This document shows, in pieces, positions 47,689 through 54,450 of a stretch of 64,000 nt of DNA (positions are counted from its first letter, which is position 1; each line of letters begins with the position of its first letter). The position numbers were made by a program, and so were the translations under genes. Under the pieces are notes generated by a model. That model was not told where the DNA came from, searched no databases, and was given only the letters and a program-made list of their open reading frames with translations. Source of the DNA: a virus; the IMG/VR virus record IMGVR_UViG_3300023174_000134, positions 17,501 through 81,500 of that record. One strand, given 5' to 3'.

Positions 47689-47783
47689 TAAGCAATCACC
47701 AATACAAAGTAAATTACAAGAGAAAACGAGAACAACATGGTACCCGTCAGGAGGAGAGAAATTAAATCTTTATTTGTCATCAT
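47688..47783 (-). CDS. 31-aa membrane peptide, predicted leaderless
   Basis: MMTNKDLISLLLTGTMLFSF followed by SLVIYFVLVIA. One membrane span. The first ATG lies seven bases after the TATAAT of cassette F, so the transcript begins at or one base before the start codon. A second ATG follows immediately. Confidence 0.55.
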   Translation of the reverse strand: MMTNKDLISLLLTGTMLFSFSLVIYFVLVIA

Positions 47784-47790
47784 ATAAACC

Positions 47791-47840
47791 ATTATACACG
47801 TTCCAAGGCAATTGTCAAGGGGCTGTTGTTTTTAAGCAAC
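47791..47840 (-). promoter_or_regulatory. Early promoter cassette F
   Basis: Minus strand: hairpin GTTGCTTAAAAACAAC (47840-47825), AGCCCC, TTGACA (47818-47813), 16 bases, TATAAT (47796-47791), GGTTTAT, ATGATG. The sequence from -10 to ATGATG is nearly the same as after cassette G. Confidence 0.9.
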
Positions 47841-47841
47841 A

Positions 47842-48093
47842 TCATGATAATTTTTCTCTGATACTATTGGCTAGTTCGGATTCTTCATCTCCGTAATCTT
47901 GATAATCTCCCATAGCACAATAAATTGCATCAATCTCAGCATCGGAGAATTCAGGTTGTTTATCAGTAATATTGAGGATTCTCTGCATGGCATAAATGCA
48001 CTCATATTGCAAATCAAATTCCATTGGAGATTCTTCAATGTGTTTTTTAATTAATCGGATATCTTCTAAAATTTTGTCTTTATTTTTCATCAT
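47842..48093 (-). CDS. Acidic 83-aa protein, predicted leaderless
   Basis: MMKNKDKILEDIRLIKKHIE, then MEFDLQYECIYAMQRILNIT and SDAEIDAIYCAMGDYQDYGD. Helical and acidic. The ATG is seven bases after TATAAT of cassette G and a second ATG follows. An ATG nine bases upstream lies inside the -10 box. Unknown function. Confidence 0.6.
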   Translation of the reverse strand: MMKNKDKILEDIRLIKKHIEESPMEFDLQYECIYAMQRILNITDKQPEFSDAEIDAIYCAMGDYQDYGDEESELANSIREKLS

Positions 48094-48100
48094 GTAAACC

Positions 48101-48153
48101 ATTATACACGATCCGAGGCAAATGTCAAGCCCTCGCTAAGTCATTGATTCCAT
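48101..48153 (-). promoter_or_regulatory. Early promoter cassette G (no hairpin)
   Basis: Minus strand: AATGGAATCAATGACTTAGC (48153-48134), GAGGGC, TTGACA (48128-48123), spacer TTTGCCTCGGATCGTG, TATAAT (48106-48101). The upstream block is present but the GTTGC hairpin is missing, so the parts of the cassette can be separated. Confidence 0.85.
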
Positions 48154-48182
48154 TGAGGATAATACTTGACCGGAATGGTCAG

Positions 48183-48479
48183 TTATAGACGGAAGCCATC
48201 ATCATCTTCATTATCTATTGGAATTTCTACTATCCAATCATCTTCGGGAAGTGTTTGAATACCTGCGTGACGCTTCTCAGTTACTCTCGCAATAACCTTA
48301 GTGGTCGCAATACCTTCGGGTGTTCTGCGATACTCTCTGGATTTCTCTGCAAGCTTCTGTTTAGTTTCGGGAGATTTAGTTTGACCAGTATTGGCGCAGG
48401 AAATCGAGCAGAAATTCCCTCGCCCTCTGTGTAGTTTTTTACATTGGGGACATTGTTTCTCTTTATATACGCCTGGCAT
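48183..48479 (-). CDS. Zinc-finger/NUMOD-like small protein
   Basis: The protein has 98 residues. KQCPQCKKLHRGRGNFCSIS with CxxC...C at 8-26, then TGQTKSPETKQKLAEKSREY resembling the NUMOD3 motif of homing endonucleases, and an acidic tail. It may be a remnant or accessory of a homing nuclease; a HNH endonuclease gene lies just upstream. Confidence 0.6.
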   Translation of the reverse strand: MPGVYKEKQCPQCKKLHRGRGNFCSISCANTGQTKSPETKQKLAEKSREYRRTPEGIATTKVIARVTEKRHAGIQTLPEDDWIVEIPIDNEDDDGFRL

Positions 48480-48514
48480 GGTGGATATCTATGTTGGTTC
48501 TCTACCACTTTTTG

Positions 48515-49345
48515 CTACTTTTTACCACTATTTACTACTATAATTTTACCTTCTTTTGTTACTCTATGAAGCTTTGATTGTTTAAATTCTTTTGGTTTTA
48601 GTTTAAATTCTTTTGGTTTTGTTGTAGGTTCACTAGTTATGTTTCTCCAATTGTCTTGAACATATTTTTTAGCCAATCTAATATCTCTTACATAGAATTT
48701 TATATGTTCAATAAAATCATATTGGTTAATTATGTCCATCCCTGCTTTATTCATTCTACTACAATAGGCATTCCATGCACGAAATATATCATCTAGTTGC
48801 CACGACTCAAAAGTTCTTAGTATTTCAATTTTTTTACTAAATTCTTCTTCATTTTTTTTAGGTTCTTTGAGTTTTTTAAGTTCAATGAGTTTTTGTTTTT
48901 CTTCTAAAATACTTTTATTTGCAATGTGCCACCCTAAAGACCAATCTATCATAGACCCCTTTTCTAAATTACACTCATTACACAATATTTGAAGGTTATT
49001 CATATCATCAATTAATGCAGGATAATGTCTGATTGGTTTTATATGGTCTACTCTTAAATTTTCTTCTGACCCGCATACTGGACATAAATGAGCATGGGTC
49101 TTATATACTTGTTCTTTAATCAATTTCCACCGTTTTGAATTATAAAATCGGTGTAGCCGCTCTTCAAATTCTTTATTGGAATAATCATTATTTAAAATAG
49201 TGGGTTGTTTAAGTTTTCTTTGTTTACGGACAATTCCATCTTTTTTACTAGTATCAATAGTGCCTCCACGAGAGAGGAATTCATCTACCGTTTCAAAAGA
49301 ATCAATATTTTTAAATTTTTTATAATACATATTTTTTCTACTCAT
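48515..49345 (-). CDS. HNH homing-type endonuclease
   Basis: The protein has 276 residues. HLCPVCGSEENLRVDHIKPI, RHYPALIDDMNNLQILCNEC and NLEKGSM form the HNH core at about 90-136, with CxxC pairs. Flanks are Lys-rich helices. It stands alone between an LpxH-like gene and the NUMOD-like ORF and is probably a free-standing mobile endonuclease. The AT content looks higher than in its neighbours. Confidence 0.85.
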   Translation of the reverse strand: MSRKNMYYKKFKNIDSFETVDEFLSRGGTIDTSKKDGIVRKQRKLKQPTILNNDYSNKEFEERLHRFYNSKRWKLIKEQVYKTHAHLCPVCGSEENLRVDHIKPIRHYPALIDDMNNLQILCNECNLEKGSMIDWSLGWHIANKSILEEKQKLIELKKLKEPKKNEEEFSKKIEILRTFESWQLDDIFRAWNAYCSRMNKAGMDIINQYDFIEHIKFYVRDIRLAKKYVQDNWRNITSEPTTKPKEFKLKPKEFKQSKLHRVTKEGKIIVVNSGKK

Positions 49346-49346
49346 A

Positions 49347-50162
49347 TTAATACTCCGTCTTTCGGACAGTTTTTAGCCACTCTTGCTGTTTCTCATGGGT
49401 GGTTACTTCATTCTCATCCTTTTCCTTTGTCCAATGTATTATTTTCCATATACCTTCGTGGGTTTCTACTAATGCGGTACAGGATTCTACCCAATCGCCA
49501 TCGTTCATATACAGTATACCATTGAGTTCTTTTATCTCGGCATGGTGGATATGCCCACAAATGACACCATCATATCCTTTCTTTTTACAATACTCGGAAA
49601 TATTCTTTTCAAACCCTAGTAGGAAATCAGAGGCTTTCTTTACTTTATACTTTAGAAAGCGAGAGAGCGACCAATAGCCCAGCCCAAATTTACGGCGGAA
49701 GGCATTAAAGGTAGAATTCCAATTGAGCACCATATCATATAACTTATCACCAAGGAAAGTCAACCATGGTGCAAGTTTGGAGATACCATCAAATAAATCT
49801 CCATGTGTAACCAGTAATCGTTTACCATTGGCATCTATGTGCTCGGTCTGGTTGCATATCTGTATGGCACCGAAGCTTAGGCCATAGGGTATCATTGGTC
49901 GTAGGAATTCATCGTGGTTACCTGCAACATACACTACTCTGGTGCCTCGCTTGGCATGGCCTAGGATTCTTCGCACTACATTAGAATGAGATTGTTTCCA
50001 GCGCCACTTGTTTTGTTGTATTTTCCATGCATCAATAATATCACCCACAAGGTATAGAGTATCGCAAGTGTGGTGCTTCAGAAAATTATTCAGTTTCTCG
50101 GCCTGGCAATCACGGGTGCCAAGGTGAACATCGGAGATGAAGATACTACGATAGGTGTTCAT
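49347..50162 (-). CDS. LpxH-like metallophosphoesterase
   Basis: The protein has 271 residues. The motifs FISDVHLG, VGDIID, VAGNHDEFLRPM, THGDLFDGI and GVICGHIHHAEI are the full five-motif set of calcineurin-like phosphoesterases, in the arrangement of UDP-2,3-diacylglucosamine hydrolases (LpxH) and relatives. LpxH acts in lipid A synthesis at the inner membrane. Phage carriage suggests control of envelope lipids, but another nucleotide-type substrate cannot be excluded. Overlaps the 60-aa gene by 17 bases. Confidence 0.82.
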   Translation of the reverse strand: MNTYRSIFISDVHLGTRDCQAEKLNNFLKHHTCDTLYLVGDIIDAWKIQQNKWRWKQSHSNVVRRILGHAKRGTRVVYVAGNHDEFLRPMIPYGLSFGAIQICNQTEHIDANGKRLLVTHGDLFDGISKLAPWLTFLGDKLYDMVLNWNSTFNAFRRKFGLGYWSLSRFLKYKVKKASDFLLGFEKNISEYCKKKGYDGVICGHIHHAEIKELNGILYMNDGDWVESCTALVETHEGIWKIIHWTKEKDENEVTTHEKQQEWLKTVRKTEY

Positions 50163-50328
50163 CGTGGGCTATAATCCATTGTAGTGCATCGGTTAAACTT
50201 TTATATATGGGTGATTTGGGATTGTTTTGGTTTGTATACCATTGATAGACCATTGCTTCTTCTATTTGCCATGCATTGGTCTCTTTATTCCATTGTGCCG
50301 TGCGTTCAACTGTTTTTTCTAGTATCAT
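50146..50328 (-). CDS. 60-aa protein, unknown
   Basis: MILEKTVERTAQWNKETNAW, QIEEAMVYQWYTNQNNPKSP and YKSLTDALQWIIAHDEHLS. Trp-rich, soluble. Overlaps the next gene by 17 bases and the previous by 23. Confidence 0.55.
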   Translation of the reverse strand: MILEKTVERTAQWNKETNAWQIEEAMVYQWYTNQNNPKSPIYKSLTDALQWIIAHDEHLS

Positions 50329-50533
50329 TGATATGAAAATTCATCTCTCGCTCATTGACCACTACACGATTGGAGAGGTCTTGGATTTTCTTATTAAGAC
50401 GGACTATTTTAATGAAGCAGAGTATGAGTAGTGCCACCACAATGGTGAATGAAGCACCCCAGCCTACGATAAGACCATATGTCCAGTACCAAAGGCTATC
50501 AATGGCATTATTCAGTAGTGTTAGTGGGTTCAT
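50306..50533 (-). CDS. Membrane protein with short coiled coil
   Basis: The protein has 75 residues. A membrane segment at about 15-42 (WYWTYGLIVGWGASFTIVVA) is followed by KIVRLNKKIQDLSNRVVVNE, a short coiled coil. Such N-in/C-out coils occur in spanin- or Rz-like proteins, but the assignment is not supported. Overlaps the 57-aa ORF by 26 bases. Confidence 0.5.
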   Translation of the reverse strand: MNPLTLLNNAIDSLWYWTYGLIVGWGASFTIVVALLILCFIKIVRLNKKIQDLSNRVVVNEREMNFHINDTRKNS

Positions 50534-50681
50534 CAGGTATCTGTGGTATCGGAGGTTTTTTCATTGTTTCGTGTATTATATCGGTGATAGATTTACTTGG
50601 TCTACGGATGGATTGATTAGGTTTCATCCAATCGGGCAATGGTTCAATGTCATCGGGTTCACCCCAAAAGTTATGGTTCAT
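50508..50681 (-). CDS. 57-aa Pro-rich protein
   Basis: MNHNFWGEPDDIEPLPDWMK, PNQSIRRPSKSITDIIHETM, KKPPIPQIPDEPTNTTE. Proline-rich and probably disordered. Coupled to the preceding 37-aa ORF by a four-base overlap. Unknown. Confidence 0.5.
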   Translation of the reverse strand: MNHNFWGEPDDIEPLPDWMKPNQSIRRPSKSITDIIHETMKKPPIPQIPDEPTNTTE

Positions 50682-50791
50682 AGTTTTTCACATTGATTGG
50701 TCATTACTTCAACATGGGCATGGTTTCGACCTGCATCAAAGCCAAATGCATAGGCAAAGCAAAATATTAATAGGTATACAATCCAGTTCAT
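50678..50791 (-). CDS. 37-aa membrane peptide
   Basis: MNWIVYLLIFCFAYAFGFDA followed by GRNHAHVEVMTNQCEKL. One membrane segment with a His/Cys tail. Coupled by overlaps on both sides (four bases each). Resembles small T4-like membrane ORFs. Confidence 0.5.
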   Translation of the reverse strand: MNWIVYLLIFCFAYAFGFDAGRNHAHVEVMTNQCEKL

Positions 50792-51120
50792 TTAATTTCC
50801 CATTTGATTCCAAGCAAATTATACAGTATTCTTTGTAGCAAATGAGGTGATGATTTTAGTTTTACCGTGGTGGTTTCTACATCAAGGCACATATTGGCGC
50901 CCGTGATAGTAATGTTTCCCGTTGTGGTTGGATAGAATGTATGGGTTTGGTCATAATTTACTTTTAACTTTGGCGGTTCACATGGTGCATAGTCCAATTC
51001 CAATGGCAATTGCTCGGTCAATGGCCAGAAGAATTGAATCTCTGTCTGCCTATTATAAATGGGTGCATGATAGTTATTCCAAAAAGCCCATTCTCTATCT
51101 TCGGTTGTAAAGGTAGTCAT
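50788..51120 (-). CDS. Unknown protein, MTTFT-type N-terminus
   Basis: The protein has 110 residues: MTTFTTEDREWAFWNNYHAP, then beta-rich PKLKVNYDQTHTFYPTTTGN and a basic end LLQRILYNLLGIKWEIK. Its first ten residues resemble those of the 92-aa protein encoded at 51362 (MTTFTSDDR), suggesting a shared N-terminal motif. Function unknown. Confidence 0.55.
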   Translation of the reverse strand: MTTFTTEDREWAFWNNYHAPIYNRQTEIQFFWPLTEQLPLELDYAPCEPPKLKVNYDQTHTFYPTTTGNITITGANMCLDVETTTVKLKSSPHLLQRILYNLLGIKWEIK

Positions 51121-51359
51121 TCAACACCTTCTTGTTTTGCTCTGCGTTCTTGGATAGTTTCTTCTTTCCAAATCTTACGAGGTGAAGCACACATTACACA
51201 ATTTGGTTGCCCACAATCTAATGCGTGGTGCTTGGCGAACATATGTGGATTGTCAACCGGCATCCCATGGGACTTTGCTATCTTAACTTGCTTCTGTATT
51301 GCGTTTGAATCCTTCAACAACCTTTTACTATGCTTAAACTTCGCTTCTTCGTGGCTCAT
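51117..51359 (-). CDS. Small conserved protein with Cys motif
   Basis: The protein has 80 residues. KHHALDCGQPNCVMCASPRK at about 44-63 contains CxxxxCxxC with basic flanks, a pattern seen in a small family in many phages and bacteria. Possibly metal-binding. Overlaps the 110-aa gene by four bases. Confidence 0.65.
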   Translation of the reverse strand: MSHEEAKFKHSKRLLKDSNAIQKQVKIAKSHGMPVDNPHMFAKHHALDCGQPNCVMCASPRKIWKEETIQERRAKQEGVE

Positions 51360-51361
51360 GT

Positions 51362-51640
51362 TTAACCTTTTCTAAATGACTGAACAATAGTTTTAGTAAA
51401 TGCCATGATACGGGCATTTGCCTTTCTAAACTCTGCAACCTCCTGTAATAGTTTATTGTATTCGTTAGTATTCACTACGGTAAAATCATCTTTTGGTGCC
51501 ATAGCAGCATCTTCATAGCCTGGATGGTATGGTGCCTCTGCAACCAAATCTTCTTCTAGGCCTGTTGCACTTGAAGGTGTAACACAACTAAGGCCCGGAT
51601 CATAAGCGGACTTTCTATCGTCAGATGTAAATGTTGTCAT
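51362..51640 (-). CDS. Unknown 92-aa protein, MTTFT-type N-terminus
   Basis: MTTFTSDDRKSAYDPGLSCV, then acidic EDLVAEAPYHPGYEDAAMAP, and a C-terminal helix (LLQEVAEFRKANARIMAFTK). Its N-terminal motif is similar to the 110-aa neighbour. Two bases upstream of the 80-aa gene. Unrecognised. Confidence 0.55.
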   Translation of the reverse strand: MTTFTSDDRKSAYDPGLSCVTPSSATGLEEDLVAEAPYHPGYEDAAMAPKDDFTVVNTNEYNKLLQEVAEFRKANARIMAFTKTIVQSFRKG

Positions 51641-51855
51641 TCGTAATATCCTTTTGATACAAAAAAATCTTTTACTTTCTTTTCAGCCTCTTGCTGTGAT
51701 TCTGCCAATAATTTTACACTTGCTACTCGGTTTCTATCAACCCGTAGGTTAAATGGTACTGGACTGCCATCAAACATTACTTCAGGTGGTATATCTATGA
51801 CCACCTCAAACTCTTTTAGGTTCTTAATGCGGTCAATTACATTCTTTGCATCCAT
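51637..51855 (-). CDS. Small conserved protein
   Basis: The protein has 72 residues. KEFEVVIDIPPEVMFDGSPV, PFNLRVDRNRVASVKLLAES, QQEAEKKVKDFF. A small alpha/beta fold with a family-like ending. Unknown function. Overlaps the 59-aa ORF by one base. Confidence 0.6.
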   Translation of the reverse strand: MDAKNVIDRIKNLKEFEVVIDIPPEVMFDGSPVPFNLRVDRNRVASVKLLAESQQEAEKKVKDFFVSKGYYE

Positions 51856-52034
51856 TAATATTTTCCTTGTAGAATGATTGGCTTAGGTGTTTCTCGTGTA
51901 GTAAAGTCTTTTGTTACCCATAGTAAAGCTGCAAGTATGACCAAGAATGTGCCTATGAGCACCAAGTATTTTTCACCACGATACAGGCCATTATACCATG
52001 CCTTTATTTTATTTGCAATAATTGGATCAATCAT
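51855..52034 (-). CDS. 59-aa single-pass membrane protein
   Basis: MIDPIIANKIKAWYNGLYRG, then membrane segment KYLVLIGTFLVILAALLWVT and a short tail. ATG at 52032-52034 overlaps the stop of the 75-aa gene. Unknown. Confidence 0.55.
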   Translation of the reverse strand: MIDPIIANKIKAWYNGLYRGEKYLVLIGTFLVILAALLWVTKDFTTRETPKPIILQGKY

Positions 52035-52261
52035 TAGTGAAGATTTGCCTTAGGTGGATCAGCAAGAATAGGCCTATCGGCAATCGCATTAAGCAGATTG
52101 CGAAAGTCTTTTTGATTTTGGAATTCGTTATTGAGAAGAATTAAACGGGCAAGAATAACTGCCGATAATTCAAGAGCTGGAACTTGGTATTCTACCGCAA
52201 GAGTGGATAGAAGGGTATCTACTTTTTTTGATATTGTAAGTAATTCTTCATCGGTAACCAT
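52034..52261 (-). CDS. Small conserved helical protein
   Basis: The protein has 75 residues. MVTDEELLTISKKVDTLLST, then LELSAVILARLILLNNEFQN and QKDFRNLLNAIADRP. Helical; similar short proteins occur in T4-like phages. GGAG precedes the ATG. Preceded by a hairpin terminator, so it probably starts its own transcript from an unrecognised promoter near a TATAAT at 52282. Confidence 0.6.
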   Translation of the reverse strand: MVTDEELLTISKKVDTLLSTLAVEYQVPALELSAVILARLILLNNEFQNQKDFRNLLNAIADRPILADPPKANLH

Positions 52262-52316
52262 AATATATCTCCTTTACTGCCATTATATATTAATTCTCAA
52301 TAAAGAGAGGCAATAA

Positions 52317-52338
52317 AAAACCCACTCAACGGTGGGTT
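52317..52338 (-). terminator. Rho-independent terminator
   Basis: Minus strand AAAACCCAC-CGTTGA-GTGGGTTTTTT: a 9-bp stem with a T-run, starting at the stop codon of the 58-aa TTG-start gene. It separates the tail-fibre/cupin operon from the early genes at 52.2 kb and below. Confidence 0.85.
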
Positions 52339-52515
52339 TTATGATTTGACTGATTCTTCTATTTCATTTTGAACAGGCATCCATTTACCTAAATAACCCA
52401 TTGCATCGTTCCTATACCGCACTTGCATTTCTAGCGTTCCATCTTGTTTTTGTAGTGTTCTAAACTCAGGAACACTATTAGGATAAATTCTGCCTTTATC
52501 GTATTCTGTTTTCAA
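52339..52515 (-). CDS. 58-aa protein with TTG start
   Basis: A TTG at 52515 overlaps the TGA of the cupin-like gene (TTGA) and follows GAGGG. The product MKTEYDKGRIYPNSVPEFRT, LQKQDGTLEMQVRYRNDAMG is soluble, beta-type, unknown. The frame has no upstream ATG, so the TTG start rests on coupling and open frame. Confidence 0.55.
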   Translation of the reverse strand: MKTEYDKGRIYPNSVPEFRTLQKQDGTLEMQVRYRNDAMGYLGKWMPVQNEIEESVKS

Positions 52516-52793
52516 TTTTTACCCTCTGCAAATACATTTACAAACACAGTTTTATCTTCTAACGCTTCAATTTCGTGCCATTTGTTACCTAATAAATTAA
52601 CAGGTTGAGTATTTTTAGTCATAATTAATTCTTTGCTTTCTACTCGCACTATGCAAGAACCCGAATGACAAATAGTTGCATGACTATAAAAATGTTGATG
52701 TCTAGGCAGTCCTTGTCCTTTATTAGCATGATAAACATTTAAAGTAGCCCCATTATAAGTAAATGTATGTTTAGGGCTAATTTGTTTAATCAT
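52512..52793 (-). CDS. Cupin-like protein
   Basis: The protein has 93 residues. GLPRHQHFYSHATICHSGSC shows the HxH-type start of a cupin barrel, followed by WHEIEALEDKTVFVNVFAEG with a conserved His/Glu. It may be a sugar- or metal-binding single-domain cupin. It sits behind the fibre-linked 84-aa gene. Confidence 0.7.
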   Translation of the reverse strand: MIKQISPKHTFTYNGATLNVYHANKGQGLPRHQHFYSHATICHSGSCIVRVESKELIMTKNTQPVNLLGNKWHEIEALEDKTVFVNVFAEGKN

Positions 52794-53044
52794 AAAGTTT
52801 GCGTTCCTGTTGAAGTAGGCTCAAAGTCAATGCTTGGAACAATGGATGCTACATAAGGTGCTACCTCACCAAATTCACCCGCTTTTGCACGATTGTATAG
52901 ATCAACACCCCAAGGCTCAGGGTCAAAAGAACAAGCACCAAAAGGCATTTCTTCTACAAATTCTTCCCATTTAACTGTAAGATAAATTGCAGTTCCTTCT
53001 GCATTGTTATAAATTGGATCTTTAGCATATTGAAGTGTAAACAT
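52790..53044 (-). CDS. Fibre-associated small conserved protein
   Basis: The protein has 84 residues. FTLQYAKDPIYNNAEGTAIY, LTVKWEEFVEEMPFGACSFD and PEPWGVDLYNRAKAGEFGEV resemble a family placed directly after tail-fibre genes in T4-like marine phages. Possibly a fibre chaperone or tip component. The gene follows the fibre gene by 12 bases. Confidence 0.7.
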   Translation of the reverse strand: MFTLQYAKDPIYNNAEGTAIYLTVKWEEFVEEMPFGACSFDPEPWGVDLYNRAKAGEFGEVAPYVASIVPSIDFEPTSTGTQTL

Positions 53045-53056
53045 ATATTTTCCTTT

Positions 53057-53872
53057 TTAAGAAACTCTACAAGCAAGTCCAGTAAGTCCGCCACTATTGG
53101 TATTACCGGGTCCACCTGCCATCCATTTCCAAGTCCCCGATAAATTATTTTGTACTTCTTGTATAAATCCACAATTTGATCGCAACCAAGATGCTTGAAT
53201 TTGACCTTGACCACTACCTGCTGAATAATTACTTCCTGGAGTAAAATTAACAACAGAAGATCCGTTGCTATTGCCATTAACAAAACAATAACTTCCAACA
53301 GTATTAAATGTAGGACAAGCAACTACTAAGGTTCCAGTAGAAGTAATTGTTCCACCTGATAATCCATTACCAGTAGCAACTGAAGTTACTGTTCCAACAC
53401 CAGCAGTGTTAGCTTTTGCAAATGCGGAGTTAGCATATCCAGCGGCAGAGTTAGCTACGGCAAATCCACTATTTGCATATGAACCTGAAGCTGTTCCTGT
53501 ATTAGCAGTAGCAAATGCTGAGTTAGCATATGAACTAGCAGAAACTACCGTATTAGCAGTAGCAAATGCTGAGTTAGCATATGAACTAGCAGAAACTACC
53601 GTATTGGCAGTAGCAAATGCTGAATTGGCATATGAGCCAGAAGCTGTTGCTGTATTAGCGGCTGCAAACGCTGAATTGGCATATGAGCCAGAAGCTGTTC
53701 CTGTGTTAGCAGTAGCAAAGGCTGCATTGGCGTATGAGGCACCTGAATTCGCTATTGCTGAAGGGAGTAAGCCACTTTGTAGTTTGGCTAATGTGATGGT
53801 ACCATCCGCAATATCAGCGGCAATTACTGCGTTGTCTGCGATGGAATCTGCTGTGACTTTATTAAGAGGCAT
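53057..53872 (-). CDS. Tail fibre-like protein with SYANSAFATANT repeats
   Basis: The protein has 271 residues. N-terminus LNKVTADSIADNAVIAADIA, DGTITLAKLQSG is the adhesin-like head common in fibre proteins. Residues about 45-150 hold seven to eight repeats of the type SYANSAFATANT plus a short linker. Two of the repeat units are nearly identical 51-bp DNA repeats. The C-terminal Gly/Asn/Ser domain (VGSYCFVNGNSNGSSVVNFT, SWLRSNCGFIQEV) is a probable receptor-binding tip. A CATAAATA late box lies 26 bases upstream. Confidence 0.75.
   Translation of the reverse strand: MPLNKVTADSIADNAVIAADIADGTITLAKLQSGLLPSAIANSGASYANAAFATANTGTASGSYANSAFAAANTATASGSYANSAFATANTVVSASSYANSAFATANTVVSASSYANSAFATANTGTASGSYANSGFAVANSAAGYANSAFAKANTAGVGTVTSVATGNGLSGGTITSTGTLVVACPTFNTVGSYCFVNGNSNGSSVVNFTPGSNYSAGSGQGQIQASWLRSNCGFIQEVQNNLSGTWKWMAGGPGNTNSGGLTGLACRVS
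53526..53627 (-). repeat. Tandem 51-bp repeat inside the tail fibre gene
   Basis: Two near-identical 51-bp units (53526-53576 and 53577-53627) encode the 17-residue unit SYANSAFATANTVVSAS. Neighbouring degenerate copies extend the array from about 53420 to 53745. Slippage or recombination here would change fibre length by whole repeats without changing the frame. Confidence 0.85.
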
Positions 53873-53898
53873 TGTTTATCCTATAATCTATAATGATA

Positions 53899-53906
53899 TA
53901 TTTATG
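53899..53906 (-). promoter_or_regulatory. Candidate late promoter box (CATAAATA) for the fibre gene
   Basis: CATAAATA on the minus strand 26 bases before the fibre ATG, preceded by GAG and followed by TATC. Reasonable leader length for a late transcript. Shares the first-base variation with the boxes before gp8 and gp25. Confidence 0.5.
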
Positions 53907-53928
53907 CTCTATTTAGTAAAACTTGATA

Positions 53929-54144
53929 CTACGCTTCAATTGGCATCTGTGGGTTTTGTTCACACACAAAATTGATGTATTCCACAGCATCTTCTTCACA
54001 AGTAAAATAACGAACAATAGTTTGGCCTGTGAAACAGGATGTAAAGATGAGCAATATATTGTCCTCACGATAAACTGAGAACTTTATTGCCCATCCATTA
54101 CGAACAACCGGGCTAAAACTCCGTGAGTTATTTCTTATGTCCAA
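53929..54144 (-). CDS. 71-aa protein, unknown
   Basis: From the ATG at 54144: MLDIRNNSRSFSPVVRNGWA, IKFSVYREDNILLIFTSCFT and EEDAVEYINFVCEQNPQMPI. Beta-rich with a C-terminal helix. It overlaps the phasin-like gene end by 17 bases. A longer open frame to 54192 would overlap more. Unrecognised. Confidence 0.55.
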   Translation of the reverse strand: MDIRNNSRSFSPVVRNGWAIKFSVYREDNILLIFTSCFTGQTIVRYFTCEEDAVEYINFVCEQNPQMPIEA

Positions 54145-54433
54145 CATTAGCAAAACTCTTGAGGGTGCCAGTTTGAATGATTTCTTTTGCATTTTCTGTT
54201 ACTGTATCTACTACTTCCTTTGCTTTATCTAGGTATGTAGTGGATTCTTTACCTGCAAATGAACCAATGGCATCAAAGGTTGCTACTGTTGCCTTATACT
54301 GTGCGTCAATTAAGGCTACAGTAAAGTCTTGGCTTTTCTTGGTGAATTCTTTCACATCTTTTGCTACAGCATACTGTGCAAATTGGTCAGCAAAATACTT
54401 GGTGGTTTCTTGAATGGTGTTTAGGTTAAACAT
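54128..54433 (-). CDS. Phasin-like protein
   Basis: The protein has 101 residues. TIQETTKYFADQFAQYAVAK, DVKEFTKKSQDFTVALIDAQ and KEVVDTVTENAKEIIQTG are amphipathic helices in the pattern of phasins (polyhydroxyalkanoate granule proteins). A bacterial phasin in a phage suggests a PHA-storing host, but helical composition alone can mislead. The gene follows the 47-aa DUF3563-like ORF. Confidence 0.55.
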   Translation of the reverse strand: MFNLNTIQETTKYFADQFAQYAVAKDVKEFTKKSQDFTVALIDAQYKATVATFDAIGSFAGKESTTYLDKAKEVVDTVTENAKEIIQTGTLKSFANVGHKK

Positions 54434-54450
54434 GGTAATATCCTTAGTGA

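Noticed and set aside
48281-48508. A 75-codon frame overlapping the NUMOD-like gene
   Set aside because: The alternate frame (48183-48479) has the CxxC zinc motif and a NUMOD-like block, whereas this frame is basic low-complexity without a start site.
53406-53975. A 189-codon plus-strand open frame opposite the tail fibre repeats
   Set aside because: Its repeats (ANAELAYE type) are the mirror of the fibre repeats in another frame, and there is no independent start signal.
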